The position numbers and the translations under genes were made by a program. DNA of 15,041 nt from an uncultured Chloroflexota bacterium. Its GTDB lineage: Bacteria > Chloroflexota > Anaerolineae > Caldilineales > Caldilineaceae. The DNA lies in assembly GCA_903879975.1 (NCBI GenBank), contig CAIRNL010000612.1:1-15041 (forward strand), written 5' to 3'. Positions 8,877 to 15,041 of the stretch are shown piece after piece (the stretch's first letter is position 1; every line of letters starts with the position of its first letter). Below the pieces are notes generated by a model. It was given only the letters and a program-made list of their open reading frames with translations, was not told the DNA's origin and did no database searches.

Positions 8877-8940
8877 ATCATACCACGCAGTTGCACTCTC
8901 GGACACATACTTGTCCGAGAGCAGGATCGCGGTGTAGACT
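8877..8940. promoter_or_regulatory. Divergent promoter region with a perfect palindromic operator
   Basis: A perfect inverted repeat with arms CTCTCGGACA (8896-8905) and TGTCCGAGAG (8912-8921) surrounds CATACT. On the plus strand TTGTCC (8911-8916), 18 nt and TAGACT (8935-8940) form a candidate promoter for the glucokinase, with the -35 inside the right arm. On the minus strand TATGAT (8877-8882) is a good -10 for the dehydrogenase, with its -35 position falling in the left arm. A regulator bound to the palindrome could therefore block both directions. No T-run follows, so a terminator is unlikely. Confidence 0.6.
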
Positions 8941-8943
8941 GCA

Positions 8944-8971
8944 GAAGACAATCCTCGTTTCTCTTGTCTTC
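8944..8971 (+). repeat. Inverted repeat in the glucokinase leader
   Basis: Arms GAAGACAA (8944-8951) and TTGTCTTC (8964-8971) are perfect complements around a 12-nt loop. The hairpin lies just downstream of the predicted -10 and ends 3 nt before the strong GGGAGGG ribosome binding site (8975-8981), so it may be a 5' mRNA hairpin or a second operator. Confidence 0.55.
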
Positions 8972-8986
8972 GCTGGGAGGGATCAC

Positions 8987-9745
8987 ATGCAGACGCTGGG
9001 CATCGACATTGGCGGCAGCGGTATCAAGGGGGCACTGGTCGACGTTGAAAAGGGGGAGATGGTCACCGAGCGCCATCGCATTGCTACGCCACAACCCTCC
9101 ACACCGCAGGCTGTTGCCGCAGTTGTCGCCGACATCGTCCGTCACTTTGACTACCAAGGGCCGATCGGGGTCACCTTTCCGGCCATTGTGCAGCGGGGTG
9201 TGACCAAGACAGCCGCCAACGTCGACAAGTCCTGGATCGACGCTCCAGCGCACAAAATCTTCTCTGAGGCGACGGGGCAACCTGTTCATGTGATCAACGA
9301 TGCCGACGCGGCTGGCATTGCAGAGATGACCTTTGGCGCCGGGCGCGACGTGCAGATAGGCATCGTCATCATGCTCACCTTTGGTACGGGCATTGGGAGC
9401 GCAATTTTTCACGATCGAACGTTATTACCAAACACAGAATTCGGCCACGTTCCCATGCCCATGAAGGGCCTGATCGCAGAGCACTACTGTTCCGACCGGA
9501 CGCGGCAAGAACAGGATCTGAAGTGGGGTGCATGGGGGACGCGAGTCGACCACTATCTGTCTTTGATGGAACTCCTCTTCTCGCCCGATGTGTTCATCAT
9601 TGGGGGCGGTGTGAGCAAGAAGTTCGACAAATTCGCCCCGAAGCTGCGCTGCAAAGCAGACGTTGTCGTCGCGCAACTCCTGAACGAGGCAGGCATTGTT
9701 GGCGCTGCCATGTTTGCCTATGAGCAGGCGAAGCAGCTGGGATGA
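8987..9745 (+). CDS. ppgK: Polyphosphate glucokinase (ROK family)
   Basis: Cytoplasmic enzyme that phosphorylates glucose to glucose 6-phosphate with inorganic polyphosphate, and often ATP, as donor. It has 252 residues, close to the usual length. Motifs in order: phosphate-binding DIGGSGIKG (7-15), VTFPAIVQ (62-69), TAANVDKSW (75-83), catalytic NDADAAGIAE (104-113), phosphate loop LTFGTGIGSA (130-139), and NTEFGH (149-154), followed by a WGAWGTRVDHYL segment and the FIIGGGVSKK region, matching actinobacterial PpgK and not ATP-only glucokinases. The Cys-rich ROK zinc motif is absent, as usual for this group. The ATG at 8987 has GGGAGGG 5 nt upstream; an upstream in-frame extension is not needed. 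Its stop overlaps the next gene by ATGA. Confidence 0.95.
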   Translation: MQTLGIDIGGSGIKGALVDVEKGEMVTERHRIATPQPSTPQAVAAVVADIVRHFDYQGPIGVTFPAIVQRGVTKTAANVDKSWIDAPAHKIFSEATGQPVHVINDADAAGIAEMTFGAGRDVQIGIVIMLTFGTGIGSAIFHDRTLLPNTEFGHVPMPMKGLIAEHYCSDRTRQEQDLKWGAWGTRVDHYLSLMELLFSPDVFIIGGGVSKKFDKFAPKLRCKADVVVAQLLNEAGIVGAAMFAYEQAKQLG

Positions 9746-10128
9746 AGCAGGCGCCGTTCGACCAACAGGTCACTTTCCTCTACACGCGCGATCTGGCGGC
9801 GACGGCGCGCTTTTACGAGGAGGTGCTCGGTCTGGGGCTCGTGCTCGACCAGGGTACCTGTCGCATCTACCGGGTCAGCGCAGATGGTTTTCTTGGTTTC
9901 TGTGAGCGGGCTGAAGCGCCGGAACGCCCGGCCGGCCTGATCGTCACGCTGGTCACGGAGGATGTCGACGGGTGGCATGCGCGGCTCGTTGCGTGCGGCG
10001 TAGTCTTTGAAAAGGCGCCGGCCTTCAATCCAACGTACAACATCTACCACTGCTTCCTGCGCGACCCCAACGGCTATCTGTTGGAAATTCAGAGCTTTCG
10101 CGATGCAGCGTGGCCGCGTGGGCGATAG
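9742..10128 (+). CDS. VOC-fold (glyoxalase/bleomycin-resistance-like) protein
   Basis: Small cytoplasmic protein of 128 residues with two beta-alpha-beta-beta-beta modules of the vicinal oxygen chelate fold. Visible family features are TRDLAATARFYEEVLGL (15-31), LVTEDVDGWHARLVACGV (70-87) and the C-terminal FLRDPNGYLLEIQSF (105-119), whose Glu115 is a usual metal ligand. The histidine expected in the first strand (position 10) is a Val, so one ordinary metal ligand is missing; His103 is another possible ligand. The reaction is unknown. It is coupled to the glucokinase gene by an ATGA overlap and has no strong ribosome binding site of its own, so it likely depends on reinitiation. Its 3' end converges with the PPK2 gene, leaving 19 nt. 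Confidence 0.9.
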   Translation: MKQAPFDQQVTFLYTRDLAATARFYEEVLGLGLVLDQGTCRIYRVSADGFLGFCERAEAPERPAGLIVTLVTEDVDGWHARLVACGVVFEKAPAFNPTYNIYHCFLRDPNGYLLEIQSFRDAAWPRGR

Positions 10129-10147
10129 GGTGCACGGATCCCTTGCG

Positions 10148-10966
10148 TCACTTTGGGACAGAGATGCCGAGCCGCTTTGCCTCAGCCATGGCCCAAGCGG
10201 GGATAGCAGCCGGTGCCGCTTGCGGGGGCAGGCGCAGCGCCGCATCCGAACTGATATCGATGTGCATTTCGTTGCTCAATACATCGATGACGGTCTTGAG
10301 GACCTGGATGCGGGCAAAGTATTTGTCGTTGCCGGCAATGATCGTCCAGGGCGTGTGCGCCGTCGTCGTTTTGATGAGCATATCCTCGACAGCCTGTTCG
10401 TAGACAGACCACTTGTCCCGGTTGCGCCAGTCCTCGTCAGTCAGCTTCCAGGCCTTGTTGGGCCGGCTCTGGCGGTCCTCGAAGCGAAGCAGCTGTTCGT
10501 CCTTGCTGATGTGGATCCAGAACTTGAGAAAAATCGTACCGTCGTCGGCCAGTGTTCGCTCGAAACCGTTGATCTCTTCGTACGCAGCGATCCAGTGTGC
10601 CATGGGCGTCAAGCTGTTGACGCGCTCCACCAACACGCGGCCGTACCAACTCCGATCGAAAATGGCGATCTGCCCGTGGCGCGGGATGTTCATCCAGAAA
10701 CGCCAGAGCCACGGCCTGCGCTGCTCATGTGTGCGCGGCGCCTGGGTGGCCAGCACCTTGTACCCGCGCGCGTCGAGTCGCTGGGTCAGCTGGCGGATGG
10801 TTGTCCCTTTGCCGGAAGCGTCCCAACCCTCAAAGACGATAATGACTGGCCGCTTCTGTTCGTAGATCAGTTCGGACAGGTCGAAGATGCGTTCGGGCTG
10901 TGCCTTCCGTACTGACTTATAGGCATTTTTCTTGAGAGACTGCGTGAGGTCGACTGTATCCAGCAT
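10148..10966 (-). CDS. Polyphosphate kinase 2 (PPK2) family phosphotransferase
   Basis: Transfers phosphate between inorganic polyphosphate and nucleotides (NMP or NDP). It has 272 residues, one PPK2 domain. Walker A GWDASGKG (47-54), a lid-like segment with PRTHEQRRPWLWRFW (77-91) and Walker B/lid IFDRSWYGRVLVERV (102-116) are intact. The PWLWRFW and DRSWYGRVLVERV details look closer to the polyphosphate:AMP phosphotransferase type (class II-like) than to the class III FDRSHYEDVL type, but class needs a phylogeny. The frame is open 28 codons further upstream; the ATG at 10966 is chosen because AGGAG lies 7 nt before it and the family domain begins soon after. The C-terminal 30 residues (from about 240) are Ala/Pro-rich. 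It faces the glucokinase-VOC pair tail to tail. Confidence 0.94.
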   Translation of the reverse strand: MLDTVDLTQSLKKNAYKSVRKAQPERIFDLSELIYEQKRPVIIVFEGWDASGKGTTIRQLTQRLDARGYKVLATQAPRTHEQRRPWLWRFWMNIPRHGQIAIFDRSWYGRVLVERVNSLTPMAHWIAAYEEINGFERTLADDGTIFLKFWIHISKDEQLLRFEDRQSRPNKAWKLTDEDWRNRDKWSVYEQAVEDMLIKTTTAHTPWTIIAGNDKYFARIQVLKTVIDVLSNEMHIDISSDAALRLPPQAAPAAIPAWAMAEAKRLGISVPK

Positions 10967-11095
10967 GAGGAACTCCTGGCTAGAAAATGCAGGGAGAAGC
11001 AGTCTGATGGTGATGCCATCTGTTCCGTCTGTCAAGAATGGCGCAGGCACAAGGGTCTACTCCCTGTTTTGGGCAATATGACGATGGGATGTAGA

Positions 11096-11113
11096 AACCC
11101 GGATTTTCGGGCA
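11096..11113 (-). terminator. Weak possible terminator hairpin upstream of PPK2, after dnaE2 is not yet transcribed
   Basis: CCCG (11098-11101) pairs with CGGG (11108-11111) around a 6-nt loop in the 157-nt spacer between the dnaE2 stop and the PPK2 start. On the minus strand it is followed by TTTC. It lies just past the dnaE2 stop codon, so it would act for that gene. The stem is only 4 bp, so the call is tentative. No other structure or gene is evident in the spacer. Confidence 0.25.
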
Positions 11114-11123
11114 CCGTCTTTCC

Positions 11124-14100
11124 TTAGTTGACCTTCTCAAGCCGTTCGATCTGCAGCCAGCCGCTGCCCCATTCGTCTTGTAGCCAGCGCCCCCAGATGT
11201 GCAGAGGGGTCCAGGGTGTCGGATTGTTGATCGATCGCGGCGGGACGGCAGTCACGTAGTGGGTGCGATCGGCCAGAAAGAAGCCCTTGCCGCCAGTCCA
11301 ACCAGGGAGACGAACACCCAGGAGCTGCACAGCCTGGCGCGGGCACGCTGCCACTGTGTCGAGCGCAACGCACTCAGCCGGCGCGTTCACCAGGTCGAGC
11401 GGATGGGTGCTGACCGGTTGGCCTAGGATGTGTTGCTCCCAGGCCAGGCGCTGCGCTGCGCTTTCCGCCTGTACCTGCTGCATGGCGAAGGCAAATGACA
11501 TCTGCTGCATCGAGCGGCGCGCTGCGTGTGTGGCATCGTGGAGCAGGGCGGAGCGGCTGGCGCCCAGCCCATCGAGCGCACCACACTGGATGAGGTGGGA
11601 CAGCTCCTTGGGCTGGAGCGATACACGCCGCACGAGATCGGCGAGGCCGGCAAATGATGCGCCGGTGCGCTCGTCGAGGATAGCCTGGATGGTTGTCTGG
11701 CGCACATCGCGCACCTGGTTCAGCCCCATGTAGAGCACGGGCTGAACGCCATCTGCCGGCTGCCGGGGCTCTAGCGCCAGTGAAAACTCGTGCCGGCTAT
11801 GGTTCACATGGGGCGGGCGCACGGCCACGCCGAGGCGGCGCGCCTCAGCAATATAGGTAGAGGCATGGTGGTAACCGCCCCAGTTCGCCAGCCGAGCGCA
11901 AAGAAACGCAGCCGGCCAGTGTGCCCGCACATAGGCAGAGCGATAACTCACATCGGCGTAGGCAGTGGCATGGCCCTGGTTGAAGCCATAGCCGGCAAAG
12001 GGTTCGACCTGTTCCCACAGTGTGCGTGCCTGGGACTCGGTCATCGCAGGGCGGCCAGGCGCCGGGAGCAGGCAGCCCTGCACGAAGCGCTCGCGTATGG
12101 CCTCCATCTCGGCACCTTGGAACTTGCTCATGCCCTTGCGCAGGTGGTCGGCCTCTTCCCACGACAAGCCAGCGATTTCGCGCGCAATGCGCAGAATCTG
12201 TTCTTGGAAGATCAACACGCCCTTGGTGCGGCGCAGGATCGGCTCCAGCGCCGGATGCTGGTAGGTGACCGGTTCTTCACCCCGATAGCGGCGGATGAAA
12301 TGCTGTGCCATGCCGCCCAATGCGGGTCCTGGCTTGAAAAAGGCATTGGCAATGGCAAGGTCCTGCACCGAGCGGGCTTTCAACTGGCGCAGGGTACGCT
12401 GTGCGCCGCTCGACTCACATTGAAAGACACCGATCGTGTCGCCGGCTTCGAGCATGTTGCCCGTCATCGCATCGTCGAAAGGGATGGTATCGACGCGAAA
12501 AGAAGGATCGTAGTGTGTGCGCACCATCTCGGCTGCGTCGGCTAGCACGGTCAGGGCGCGGATGCCCAGCAGGTCCATCTTGGGCAGGCCAATCGCCTCG
12601 ACATCAGCGTGGTCGAACTGCGTAATGAGAAAGCCCTTGGGCGCCCACTGCACGGGTACGTAATCCGTCAGGGGAGCGGGCGTGATCACGACGCCGCCCG
12701 GGTGCACGCTCAGATGATCGGGCTGATGGAGGATACCGAACGCAGCGCGCACGACAGGGTGCAGCGTGCGATCCTCAACCTTTTCCAGTGCGCTGTCCAG
12801 CGTCTGGCGGGTGCGGCGGCGCGGGTCCGGGTGCCAGTCCTCAGGCAGGCGGCGCACCAGGCGTTCCATCGTGGCGTTGTCGAGGCCGTACGCTTTGGCC
12901 GTCTCGCGCAGAGCGGAGCGCAGGCGCAATGTGCTGATCGTGGCGACCAAGGCCACGCGATCCGCGCCATAGGTACGCCGAATGTATTCCAGCACTTCAT
13001 CGCGGCGGATACTGCAAAAGTCGAGGTCGATGTCAGGCAGGCTGCTGCGCGCCGGATTGAGAAAACGCTCGAAGAGCAGGTCATGCGCGATCGGATCGAC
13101 CGTAGTGATGCCAGCACAGTAGGCAACCAGCGAATTGGCAACGCTGCCGCGCGTCGAGACAGGGATGTCATGGCTGCGTGCAAAGCGCACTACGTCGGCC
13201 ACCAGCAGGAAGAGGGGGGAGAAGCCGTGTGCGGCGATAGCGGCCAGTTCTTGGTCGAGCCGACGCAGCAGTGCGCCCTTGTGCGCCACAGCCTCAGCGC
13301 CGTAGCGTGCGTGCAATCCGTCATAGGCCTGGCGGGCAAGGGCAGTGTCGACCGTCTCGCCGCCGGGCAACTCGAGCACGGGCCAGATGGGCCGGCCATC
13401 GGGCAGGGCAGGACGGCACGCAGAGGCGATCTGTCGCGTGGCGTCCAGCGCGGCAGGAAACGCAGCAAACCGTGCCCCCAGCTCATCCGGCGCCGGCCAG
13501 TGCAGCTGGATGGACTGATCGCCGCCGTCGGGCAGTTCATCGGCTGTCAAATCCTCCAGGCGCTTGTTGCGCGCAATCGCAGCCAGCAAGCGCAGGCGCT
13601 GGCGATCTTCCGGCTCCAGGCAGAAGATCGGCTGCACGGCCACGGTGCCCAGCCCGAAGCGGGCCGCCAGGGCGCTCACCTCGTTGGCCATGGGCCGGTC
13701 CTGCTCACCGTGCATTTCCAGAGCAAGCCAGGCGCGCTCGCCAAAGACACCTGCCAGTTGGCTGACGGCACGGCCGGCCAGGCTTCGCTCGCTGCGGCGC
13801 AGGAGCCGGTCGATCCAGCCATTGCGCCCGCCGGACAGGCAGAAGAGGCCCTCATGATGGCACTTGAGTTCGTCCCAGGTCAGCCTGCCGTTGCGTGTAC
13901 CGCGTTCAGGTGCAGCTTGCAACGTCGACGAGAGGCGACAGAGGGAGCGGTAGCCAGCTGCGCCAGCGGCAATCAGTGTGAGGGTACCTGGCGAGCCGTC
14001 TCCAGCAACGCCGGGTGGGGCTTCCACCAGAACCGACATGCCAATCAGTGGCTGCACACCAGCGTCAACAGATGCACGGTGAAATGCGACTGCCCCGTAG

Positions 14101-14234
14101 AGCACGTTGGTATCGGTCAAGGCGAGGTAGCTCAACCCCTCCTCAGCGGCGCGCGCTGCCAGCGCTGCGACGGGCGGTGTCGCGCCCAGTAACGTATACC
14201 ACGAGTGAACGTTCAAGTGGACGATGCCGGACAT
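11124..14234 (-). CDS. dnaE2: DNA polymerase III alpha subunit, DnaE2 (ImuC)-like
   Basis: Replicative-type C-family DNA polymerase of about 1036 residues, the length of DnaE2 error-prone polymerases and shorter than DnaE1 (about 1160). Numbering from the GTG at 14240: PHP domain 1-75 with HLNVH (8-12) and LTDTN (41-45); the palm carries the catalytic aspartates in PDIDLDF (Asp403, Asp405) and LPKMDLLG (Asp556); fingers include FQEQILRIA (678-686) and GYGFNQGHATAYADVSYRSAYV (750-771); a helix-hairpin-helix area lies around 865-900 and a short OB-like C-terminus near 970-1035. Two PHP metal-site positions carry Asn10 and Thr44 in place of His. The start is unclear: GTG 14240 or ATG 14234 (preferred), neither with a good ribosome binding site. 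No imuA or imuB is adjacent. DnaE2 versus a small DnaE1 variant needs a phylogeny. Confidence 0.93.
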   Translation of the reverse strand: MSGIVHLNVHSWYTLLGATPPVAALAARAAEEGLSYLALTDTNVLYGAVAFHRASVDAGVQPLIGMSVLVEAPPGVAGDGSPGTLTLIAAGAAGYRSLCRLSSTLQAAPERGTRNGRLTWDELKCHHEGLFCLSGGRNGWIDRLLRRSERSLAGRAVSQLAGVFGERAWLALEMHGEQDRPMANEVSALAARFGLGTVAVQPIFCLEPEDRQRLRLLAAIARNKRLEDLTADELPDGGDQSIQLHWPAPDELGARFAAFPAALDATRQIASACRPALPDGRPIWPVLELPGGETVDTALARQAYDGLHARYGAEAVAHKGALLRRLDQELAAIAAHGFSPLFLLVADVVRFARSHDIPVSTRGSVANSLVAYCAGITTVDPIAHDLLFERFLNPARSSLPDIDLDFCSIRRDEVLEYIRRTYGADRVALVATISTLRLRSALRETAKAYGLDNATMERLVRRLPEDWHPDPRRRTRQTLDSALEKVEDRTLHPVVRAAFGILHQPDHLSVHPGGVVITPAPLTDYVPVQWAPKGFLITQFDHADVEAIGLPKMDLLGIRALTVLADAAEMVRTHYDPSFRVDTIPFDDAMTGNMLEAGDTIGVFQCESSGAQRTLRQLKARSVQDLAIANAFFKPGPALGGMAQHFIRRYRGEEPVTYQHPALEPILRRTKGVLIFQEQILRIAREIAGLSWEEADHLRKGMSKFQGAEMEAIRERFVQGCLLPAPGRPAMTESQARTLWEQVEPFAGYGFNQGHATAYADVSYRSAYVRAHWPAAFLCARLANWGGYHHASTYIAEARRLGVAVRPPHVNHSRHEFSLALEPRQPADGVQPVLYMGLNQVRDVRQTTIQAILDERTGASFAGLADLVRRVSLQPKELSHLIQCGALDGLGASRSALLHDATHAARRSMQQMSFAFAMQQVQAESAAQRLAWEQHILGQPVSTHPLDLVNAPAECVALDTVAACPRQAVQLLGVRLPGWTGGKGFFLADRTHYVTAVPPRSINNPTPWTPLHIWGRWLQDEWGSGWLQIERLEKVN

Positions 14235-14264
14235 CCCCACAACTCTCTGGCGGGCTGTTGGTCC

Positions 14265-14332
14265 AAAACAATCCCCAATCTCCGCTCTCCCGTCTCGGTA
14301 GAGATACGATGCGGGGAGAAGATTGGGGATTG
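14265..14332 (-). terminator. Strong intrinsic terminator / large palindrome after the L,D-transpeptidase gene
   Basis: Perfect 13-bp arms CAATCCCCAATCT (14269-14281) and AGATTGGGGATTG (14320-14332) enclose nested complementary stretches (TCTCCC with GGGAGA, and TCTC with GAGA). Read on the minus strand the last arm is followed by TTTT. It begins about 25 nt past the transpeptidase stop, so it should end that transcript and isolate dnaE2. The unusual size could also mean a dispersed palindromic repeat. Confidence 0.75.
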
Positions 14333-14357
14333 CGAGGTTTGTAGTGGCTGTGGGCTG

Positions 14358-15041
14358 CTACTGCGTGACGACGACCTCGGTGCCAACATCGGCCCACTCA
14401 AACAGCGCCTTGGCTTCGGGCACGCGCAGGTTGACGCAGCCGTGGCTGACCGGCGTGCCGAAATGATCGTGCCAGTAGGCGCCATGGATGGCAAAGTCAC
14501 CATCATAGTACAACGTCCACGGCACATCGGGCGTATCATAGTCGACGCCGCGCATGCGCGTCTTTTCGAACTTGAGATAGACTGCGAACGTGCCGGGCAG
14601 CGTATGAAAGCCGGGCTTACCGGTGCTCACGATCGTTTGGAAAACAGGGACATCCCCCTGCCAGGCAGTCAGTGACTGATCAGAAATATCGACGGCGATC
14701 CAGCGCTTGCCATCGGCCGGCGCATCGGTGCGGAAGACCACCGGCGCAGGTTCAGGCTTGGCCTTTTCTTCGCTGTCAGGCATGGCTTCGTCGCCTGCGG
14801 GGTCGGGCTTTTCGTCTGGGAACGGTGCACCGGCATTGGCGATCGTCACCGGGAGGAAACTTTCCTCATAGTTGAGCTTGCTGTGCACGACGCGCAGGCG
14901 CAGGATGTGGCGTCCGTTCGGATACCGAGTTGTATCCCACGTGAAGAAGTCTCCATCGGCGACAGGATTTTCGCCGAGCGCCAGGAAAGTGCCACGGTCA
15001 GGGTCGCCGTCGAGAATCAAGTCAGCCTGCCATTTGCGGAA
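14358..15041 (-). CDS. L,D-transpeptidase (YkuD domain) protein, partial
   Basis: Extracytoplasmic cell-wall enzyme that forms or exchanges L,D-peptide bonds in peptidoglycan or attaches proteins. The frame is open to the right window edge for 227 codons; the N-terminus, presumably with a signal peptide and perhaps LysM or other binding domains, lies beyond it. A possible TTG at 15020 is not a convincing start because the frame reads through it. Visible residues 1-65 form a beta-rich domain containing TRYPNGRHILRLRVV. An acidic, Pro/Lys/Glu-rich linker follows (about 70-105). The YkuD domain spans about 112-227, with HGAYWHDHFG (186-195) and catalytic SHGCVN (199-204), whose Cys202 is the nucleophile. 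The gene ends before a strong terminator and is separated from dnaE2. Confidence 0.93.
   Translation of the reverse strand, partial: FRKWQADLILDGDPDRGTFLALGENPVADGDFFTWDTTRYPNGRHILRLRVVHSKLNYEESFLPVTIANAGAPFPDEKPDPAGDEAMPDSEEKAKPEPAPVVFRTDAPADGKRWIAVDISDQSLTAWQGDVPVFQTIVSTGKPGFHTLPGTFAVYLKFEKTRMRGVDYDTPDVPWTLYYDGDFAIHGAYWHDHFGTPVSHGCVNLRVPEAKALFEWADVGTEVVVTQ

Noticed and set aside
8896..8921. The palindrome as a LexA/SOS box
   Set aside because: CGGACA and TGTCCG are separated by 6 nt and carry GG/CC where the common gram-positive box has GAAC/GTTC with a 4-nt gap; the match is too poor.
12609..14192. A 527-codon open frame on the plus strand opposite dnaE2
   Set aside because: It is a shadow of the GC-rich polymerase gene; no ribosome binding site or domain is recognisable, while the minus-strand product is a complete DnaE-type polymerase.

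Overview
The window is GC-rich, densely packed chromosomal DNA. Several traits point to a Chloroflexota bacterium, probably Anaerolineae/Caldilineae-like: a lipoprotein binding protein with a long Ala-Pro-Glu linker, a polyphosphate glucokinase of actinobacterial type, and an L,D-transpeptidase with the 'TTRYPNG..LRLRVV' type of upstream domain. This assignment is inference from protein style; there is no rRNA or other marker. I saw no tRNA, rRNA, CRISPR array, transposase or phage gene. It looks like ordinary core/house-keeping DNA with some unusual gene designs.

Layout. (1) 1-1886, minus: 5' part of a peptide/solute ABC transporter substrate-binding lipoprotein, cut by the left edge, with an 18-bp tandem repeat in its linker. 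(2) 1887-2272: gene-free, with two strong hairpins; the one next to the upstream gene probably ends the metal-transport operon. (3) 2273-5735, minus: a complete zinc (or zinc/manganese) uptake locus, read in the order Fur-family regulator (zur-like), binding lipoprotein (znuA-like), ATPase (znuC-like), permease (znuB-like). The regulator and the binding-protein gene have similar promoters carrying repeated TTTGCA elements, the likely operator. (4) 5871-7840, plus: a translationally coupled pair, an alpha/beta hydrolase and a peptidase-S51/cyanophycinase-like protein with a C-terminal helical domain like the tail of cysteinyl-tRNA synthetase. The pair is divergent from the regulator. (5) 7867-8868, minus: a D-2-hydroxyacid dehydrogenase with a Tyr in place of the usual catalytic Glu. 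(6) 8869-8986: a short divergent promoter region with a perfect 10-bp inverted repeat. (7) 8987-10128, plus: polyphosphate glucokinase coupled to a VOC-fold protein. (8) 10148-10966, minus: a PPK2-family polyphosphate kinase, convergent with the glucokinase pair. (9) 11124-14234, minus: a DnaE2-like DNA polymerase III alpha subunit. (10) 14358-15041, minus: an L,D-transpeptidase cut by the right edge, followed by a long terminator-like hairpin.

Working together: region 3 is one regulated zinc-acquisition system. Glucokinase and PPK2 both use polyphosphate, so regions 7-8 look like a small polyphosphate-energy module, one phosphorylating glucose and the other nucleotides. The hydrolase/S51-like pair is the least understood part and the best candidate for undescribed biochemistry.
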